Assembly: GCF_000011225.1 (NCBI RefSeq)
Contig: NC_004432.1
Span: 372,001-436,000, forward strand
Source of the DNA: Malacoplasma penetrans HF-2
GTDB taxonomy: Bacteria > Bacillota_I > Bacilli_A > Mycoplasmatales > Mycoplasmoidaceae
Length of the DNA: 64,000 nucleotides
Direction of reading: 5' to 3'
Shown here: positions 59,282 through 64,000 of the stretch, one piece after another
Layout of the letters: the number at the start of each line of letters is the position of its first letter
Numbering within the stretch: the first letter of the stretch is position 1
The notes under the pieces: generated by a model
Seen by the model: the letters and a program-made list of their open reading frames with translations, nothing else
The model's database searches: none
Told to the model about the DNA's origin: nothing
Made by a program: the position numbers and the translations under genes

Positions 59282-59854
59282 ATGACTAAATTATCTTTAA
59301 AAACATTTTTTAAGAAAAATAGCAAAATAATTACTATAAGCTCTTTGGCCACACTTGGAGTAACTGGTGTGATTCTTTCTGGGTTTGAAGGTTCTCATTA
59401 TATGAATTATAGTAAAGTAAATAAAACTGTTGAATATGCTAATAAAGCATATGAAGAGTTAGATTCTTATTGTAATGAGAATGGTTTACAAAATCCAAAC
59501 TCTAGATTATCTTTATCAAGTTTAATAACTGATTTTAATAATAATGGTCGTGATTCTTATGTTTCTTCTTACAACACTACTTTAACAACATTTAAAACTT
59601 CTGGTGATAATTTATTACAAAATAGTCAGGACACTTTAAATACATTTAATACATATATAGATGTATCAATATCAGAATTAAATTCTACTGATAATTTTAC
59701 TCCTAGAGTTGTAGGGTTTACATTTGGATTAATGTTCTTGATATTGTCTATAGGATCTTTTGGAATTTTACATTTTGCAAGAAGAGCAGAAAGAAAAAGG
59801 GAAATTATAAAAAATAGACAAGATAAAGAAAATTGAAAGAAATCTATCAAGTAG
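59282..59854 (+). CDS. Small membrane protein with two transmembrane segments and an outer domain
   Basis: Not recognised. 190 residues. A basic N-terminus and helix (about 16-36, IITISSLATLGVTGVILSG) are followed by an outer domain of about 110 residues rich in Asn, Ser and Tyr, a second helix (about 142-163, VVGFTFGLMFLILSIGSFGIL) and a very basic tail (RRAERKREIIKNRQDKENW). Topology resembles the protein at 8395. The gene runs through a TGA at 59834 to TAG at 59852. The coiled-coil gene at 59899 follows after 44 bases, possibly as an operon. Confidence 0.7.
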
Positions 59855-59898
59855 ATTTATTTATATTAGTAAAGTGCATATAACTTAGGTTGGTATTT

Positions 59899-60795
59899 AT
59901 GGATTGAAAAAACAAAAATAATAACAATAGTAATAAAGAAAATAACTTTGAAAAAGAAATAGATGAATTAAAAGAAAAAATAGGGTCTTTAGAACAGCTT
60001 GCTGCAAATTTTACAGGAGTCTTTAAAAAAGAAATTAGTAAATTGAAATCAAGTGTAAAAGAGACTTTAGGCTTTCAAGAACTGATTGAATTTAATGCTG
60101 ATGTTATCTATAAACTTTGTCAGGGTGAATTTGATATAAATGAAAAACTTAATGAATGAATTAAAAAAACAGAAATAGCCTTTAATGCTTTATTTAAAAA
60201 GATAGAAGGAATTGAAAAGTTTTTAAGTGAAACAAGAAATTACCAGTCAAAAGAAAATAGAGGAATGCCTTTAGAGAAAAATTCTTTTAATTTAACAAAT
60301 AGTTCAAATGACAATGAAAAAGAAAATTTAAATAATAAGATTAAAGATTTGATATCTCATGAAAAACAATCTTATAAATCTATTACTGAGATAAATAAAA
60401 GAATTTTAAAACTTTCTGAGAATGAAAATAAACTAGCTGAAACATTATTTGTGATGTCTCAAAAATTAAATACAATAACAAAAAAAGTTGATGATATTGA
60501 AACAGATATAAATTCACCACCAGAGATGGGATTATCTATAGAACAATTTATGAGGATTAGATCTTTTATAAATGAAAGAAGAAATTACTTAATTGTTGAT
60601 ATTAAAAAATCTTTAAAAAGTGATGATTATGAATTAATTGTTGATTATATAAACTTTTCAGTTGAATCAAAAAATATTTATTTCTATTTCAATTTGTCTG
60701 ATGAAGCAGAAAGTAAAAAAGAATGTTCTAAATTTTTTGAAACATACTTAAATGAAATAAAAGAAGATAAAAGCATTGAATTAATGTATAAATAG
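59899..60795 (+). CDS. Coiled-coil cytoplasmic protein
   Basis: Not recognised. 298 residues, no membrane segment. An Asn-rich N-terminus, a heptad-type coil (residues 18-60, EKEIDELKEKIGSLEQLAANF), a Ser/Asn spacer, a second coil (about 130-205) and a compact C-terminal domain (FMRIRSFINERRNYLIVDIKK, then NIYFYFNLSDEAESK). Possible cytoskeletal or adaptor protein; no family signature. The stop codon lies inside the terminator hairpin. Confidence 0.7.
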
Positions 60796-60823
60796 AACAA
60801 ATTCTATTTATACATTAATTTTT
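60781..60823 (+). terminator. Terminator overlapping the end of the coiled-coil gene
   Basis: ATTAATGTATAAATAGAA pairs with TTCTATTTATACATTAAT around CAAA, an 18-bp perfect stem, then TTTTT. The left arm contains the last codons and the stop. Confidence 0.88.
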
Positions 60824-60922
60824 TAAATTTTCTGAATTCTACTATGTAGGTATATTACTTTGGTATTTATTAAAGTTTTAATTTATAATATTTTTATGTT
60901 TTTAAAAAGTAAATAGGTTAAC

Positions 60923-61153
60923 ATGTCAGCTTTAGAAATAATTTTTTATGTATTAGCAATTGTTTCATTTGTAATTGCTGTGTTATTATCAGGACATGGA
61001 AATACTGGTGGTATTACACCAATGTCTGGTAATGATATAGAGTTGTTTAAAAAAACAAAGGATAGAGGTATTGTAAAGATAATGCAGTTTGTTCTATTTG
61101 TACTAATATTAGTACTTATAGTAATTGGACTTGTTATTCACTTTACTACTTAA
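60923..61153 (+). CDS. secG: Preprotein translocase subunit SecG
   Basis: 76 residues, with two membrane helices (LEIIFYVLAIVSFVIAVLLS and MQFVLFVLILVLIVIGLVI) around the GHGNTGGITPMSG loop, the SecG signature. It supports SecYEG-mediated export with SecA. It is directly upstream of rnr, the secG-rnr arrangement common in Firmicutes. AATAGG-type weak SD before the ATG. Confidence 0.9.
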   Translation: MSALEIIFYVLAIVSFVIAVLLSGHGNTGGITPMSGNDIELFKKTKDRGIVKIMQFVLFVLILVLIVIGLVIHFTT

Positions 61154-61162
61154 TTTTTTATT

Positions 61163-63346
61163 ATGTATAAAAGAGAAATTAATACACTAAGTCCTTTAGA
61201 GTCAAAAATTTTAAATATTTTAAAAGATCAAAATGGAAAACCTATTCCTATCAATATATTATTTAAAAAGCTAAACTATGGAAACAGAAGTGCAGTCTAT
61301 TCTGCAATTGATTATTTAACTGATAATTTTTTCATTGAAAAATTAAATAATGGAAAATTAATTTTAGGTTATACAAATGGGAAGATATTAGATGGTCAAA
61401 CCTTTGTAGGTACTATAATTATCAATGGTAAAGCTGATGCCTTTTTCAAAATAAAAGATGAAAAAGAATCATTTGCTTATATTAATAAAAAGAATCTGAA
61501 TTCTGCTTTAAATAATGACACAGTAGAAATTTGTTTAATGGATAAAAATACTTATCCTGATCTTCAAGATGCTGTTGTTACAAAAATAATTGAAAGAGAC
61601 AGGGATTTTTTTACTGGAACATATTATCTTAAGCCTACTAGAAATAAATTTAAAAAAGGAATTGAACTAATAGTTCCTGATGATAAAAAAATTAATCTAA
61701 AAATTGAATTGGATGACTCAAGTGATTTAGTTAATGGAAATAAAGTTTTATTTAAGATTGCAAGAATTAGTGATGGTGTAATCTATTGTTCAGTTTCAAA
61801 AATTTTAGGTCATATTGATGATGTTGGTAATGACATTATTTCAATAGTTTATGACAATAACATTGATCCTGAGTTTGATGAAGAAACAAAAGAAGAAACT
61901 AGCAAAATTGATTTTGGGTTCTCACAAGAAGAAGATGCAAAAAGAAAAGACTTATCTCATATTAATTTTGTAACTATAGATCCAGCTACTTCTAAAGATA
62001 TGGATGATGCAGTTTGTGTTGTTAAAAATAAGGATGGAACTTATAAATTATATGTAGCAATTGCTGATGTTAGTTACTATGTAAAACTACATAGTAACTT
62101 ATGGAGGTCTGCTTTAAAAAGAGGGACATCAATTTATTTGGTTAACCAAGTTATTCCTATGCTTCCTCATAAGCTATCTAACAATATTTGTTCATTGAAT
62201 CCGTTTGAAAAAAGATATGCACAAGTATGTGAAATGGATATAGATAAAAATGGTGAATTTACAAATATTCAAGTTTATCCAGCTATTATTTTTTCAAAAT
62301 ATAAATTTGCATATGACAATGTAAATGATTACATTAAGTTGAAAAAGAAAATAGAAGAAGTTCCAGATGAAATTTATGAAATGTTAAATACTTCTTTTGA
62401 ACTAGATGATTACTTAAATAAAAAAAGAGAAAAAGATGGATACATCAACTTTGATATTAAAGAAGCAAAAATCATTTTAGATGAAAATGAAAAAATTAAA
62501 GATGTTGTAATAAGAGAAACTGGACCTGCTCAAAAAATGATTGAAAACTTCATGGTTGCTGCAAATGAAGCTGTAACTTTAAAGTTTCACCAATTATGCC
62601 CTAACCTTCCTTTTGTTTATAGAGTCCATGCAAAACCAGAAGAAAAAAGAATTAATGATTTCAAAATTGAAGCAGACAAAATTGGTTTTATCTATGATAG
62701 AAATTTAACTAGTTGAAAACCAAATACTGTTAGTAAGTGATTAGAAAAAAATAAAAATAATCCTAATAAAGATTTAATTAATATGATCTTATTAAGAACA
62801 ATGGCTAAAGCTAAATATCAAACAGCAAATTTAGGTCACTTTGGTTTATCAATTAGTAATTACACACACTTTACTTCTCCAATTAGAAGATTAGCTGATG
62901 TGATTGTTCATTACTTATTAAGAATGTTTGTTTATGAACCTGAAAATTATTCAGAGCAAGAAAAAGATTATATCTTGTGTAATTTAGATGATTTTTGTTT
63001 AAAGGCAAATTCATGTGAAGTATTAGCTGTTGAAACTGAACGTGATGTTAATGCTATGAAGTTTGCAGAATATATGAAAGAAAAAATTGGATGTGAATAC
63101 AATGGGTTTGTAAGTTATATTACAAACTTCGGTGTATTTGTTCAATTAGAAAACACTATTGAAGGTTTAGTTAAACCTATGTTTATAAAAGATGATTATT
63201 ATGTGTTTAATCAAAAAGATTTAACATATGTTGGTAGAAATAAAAATAGAGTAATCTCTTTGGGACAAAAGGTAAAAATAAGAGTTGTTGATGCTAATAA
63301 AGAAACAAAGAAAATTGATTTTGAAATTATTGGTTATCTAAACTAA
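61163..63346 (+). CDS. rnr: Ribonuclease R
   Basis: 727 residues. Processive 3'-5' exoribonuclease, RNB family. An N-terminal winged-helix domain (residues 10-70) precedes cold-shock-like domains, the catalytic RNB domain with VTIDPATSKDMDDAVCVV (metal-binding Asp cluster) and HFTSPIRRLADVIVHYLL, and a C-terminal S1 domain (KIGCEYNGFVSYITNFGVFVQ). In mollicutes RNase R is usually the only 3'-5' exoribonuclease, and it partners tmRNA (present at 12147). It starts 9 bases after secG. One TGA-coded Trp at 62714 region. Confidence 0.96.
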
Positions 63347-63351
63347 TTTTA

Positions 63352-63392
63352 AAAAATATTCTTTATCTAAATTTGATAAAGAATATTTTTTT
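63352..63392 (+). terminator. Terminator of the secG-rnr operon
   Basis: AATATTCTTTATC pairs with GATAAAGAATATT, then TTTTTTT. Confidence 0.88.
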
Positions 63393-63570
63393 ATTAATTC
63401 AGTTAAGCAAAAAACTATTTCATTTGAATTGATTAATTTTTTCATTGATAAATCTGAAAATTTATTTCAAAAATCTTAGGTTAATTATAAAATTTTTTAT
63501 TTAATTCTAAGGATATGAGCAGCAATATAATTTAAGTAATTAATATAAAAATTAATTTTAAGGAGAAATA

Positions 63571-64000
63571 ATGAAAAAATTAATAAATAATCCAAATGAT
63601 ATAGTTAGTGAAATGGTTGATGGAATTGTATCTTCATATCCTTCATATGTTAAAAAACTAAATGATTTACCTGTAATTGTGAGAGCAAATAAAAAAGTAA
63701 ATAAAGTTGCTTTGATAAGTGGTGGAGGAAGTGGTCATGAACCTGCTCATGCAGGATATGTAGGTTATGGAATGCTAGATGCAGCAGTTTGTGGAGAAGT
63801 ATTTACATCACCAAGTGCAGATAAAGTATATGAAGCTATTAAAGCAACTGATGCTAATAAAGGTGTCTTGTTAATTATTAAAAATTATAGTGGTGATGTA
63901 ATGAATTTTGATATGGCAAGTGAAATGGCATCAAATGAAAATATTGAAGTTAAAAAAGTAGTTGTAGATGATGATATAGCAGTTGAAAATAGTACTTATT
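63571..64000 (+). CDS. dhaK: Dihydroxyacetone kinase, DhaK subunit (C-terminus beyond window)
   Basis: 143 codons visible, start after AAGGAGAAATA. The DhaK signature LISGGGSGHEPAHAGYVGYGMLDAA contains the substrate-binding His, followed by GEVFTSPSADKVYEAI and IIKNYSGDVMNFDMA. The enzyme phosphorylates dihydroxyacetone, either with ATP (DhaKL-type) or from the PTS via DhaM. Which phosphodonor applies depends on the genes to the right of the window. Confidence 0.93.
   Translation, partial: MKKLINNPNDIVSEMVDGIVSSYPSYVKKLNDLPVIVRANKKVNKVALISGGGSGHEPAHAGYVGYGMLDAAVCGEVFTSPSADKVYEAIKATDANKGVLLIIKNYSGDVMNFDMASEMASNENIEVKKVVVDDDIAVENSTY

Overview
The window comes from a low-GC wall-less bacterium (class Mollicutes) that reads UGA as tryptophan. 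Nearly every gene longer than about 100 codons stays open only if TGA is sense, the DNA is very AT-rich, and there is no murein or amino-acid biosynthesis. The gene set (DUF31 serine proteases, Lipoprotein_17-type surface repeats, MPN551/MAGa7180-type nuclease, HPr kinase, SecG-RNase R pair, RsmH next to an FtsA-like gene) fits the Pneumoniae/Ureaplasma side of the mollicutes. I favour a Malacoplasma (M. penetrans/M. iowae) relative, also because the tmRNA tag ends in NLALYA. The species is inference and was not searched.

Layout. 1-1792: C-terminally cut membrane protein that looks like a degenerate GGDEF-EAL protein (minus). 2053-5758: hisS-aspS-trmB operon. 5857-9024: DUF31 protease, orphan tyrosine recombinase, small membrane protein. 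9103-14561: DEDDy/PD-(D/E)XK nuclease (minus), ferritin-like protein, tmRNA, flavin reductase and MarR regulator with a palindromic operator, Nudix hydrolase. 14784-18160: membrane protein-hprK-lgt operon facing a KtrA-like potassium regulator. 18365-29251: two ABC-2-type exporters (the first ATPase carries a repeat-bearing extension), YqaJ-like nuclease, Rpe, amidohydrolase and a second DUF31 protease. 29408-33624: acidic hypothetical protein, small-RNA candidate, YwnA/YwnB-like Rrf2 module with matching operators, tRNA-Arg, choline-kinase-like protein. 33625-34844 is a gene-poor stretch packed with hairpins and ribosome-binding-like sites, followed by a 1118-residue surface protein. 38403-45504: guaB, a large structured RNA candidate, a hydroxyisobutyrate-dehydrogenase-like gene, its paralogue fused to a HAD phosphatase, and a NagB-like protein with a Gln/Pro-rich tail. 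45731-52515: M60-like metalloprotease, Tag glycosylase, cysteine-peptidase-like surface protein. 52743-64000: rsmH-ftsA-like, a frameshifted P-type ATPase, thioredoxin-like protein, MscL, two hypothetical genes, secG-rnr and the start of dhaK.

Taken together, the window mixes translation and RNA metabolism (hisS, aspS, trmB, tmRNA, rnr, rsmH) with envelope functions: four predicted surface proteases, one giant variable-type surface protein, two exporters, MscL, SecG and Lgt. Two redox/stress modules (FMN reductase with MarR; NAD(P)-binding protein with Rrf2) carry recognisable operators, which is unusual for mollicutes with few regulators. The least explained items are the enzyme-derived proteins with eroded active sites and disordered extensions (41714-45504), the repeat-bearing ABC ATPase, the structured RNA at 39970-40236 and the hairpin-rich region 33625-34844.
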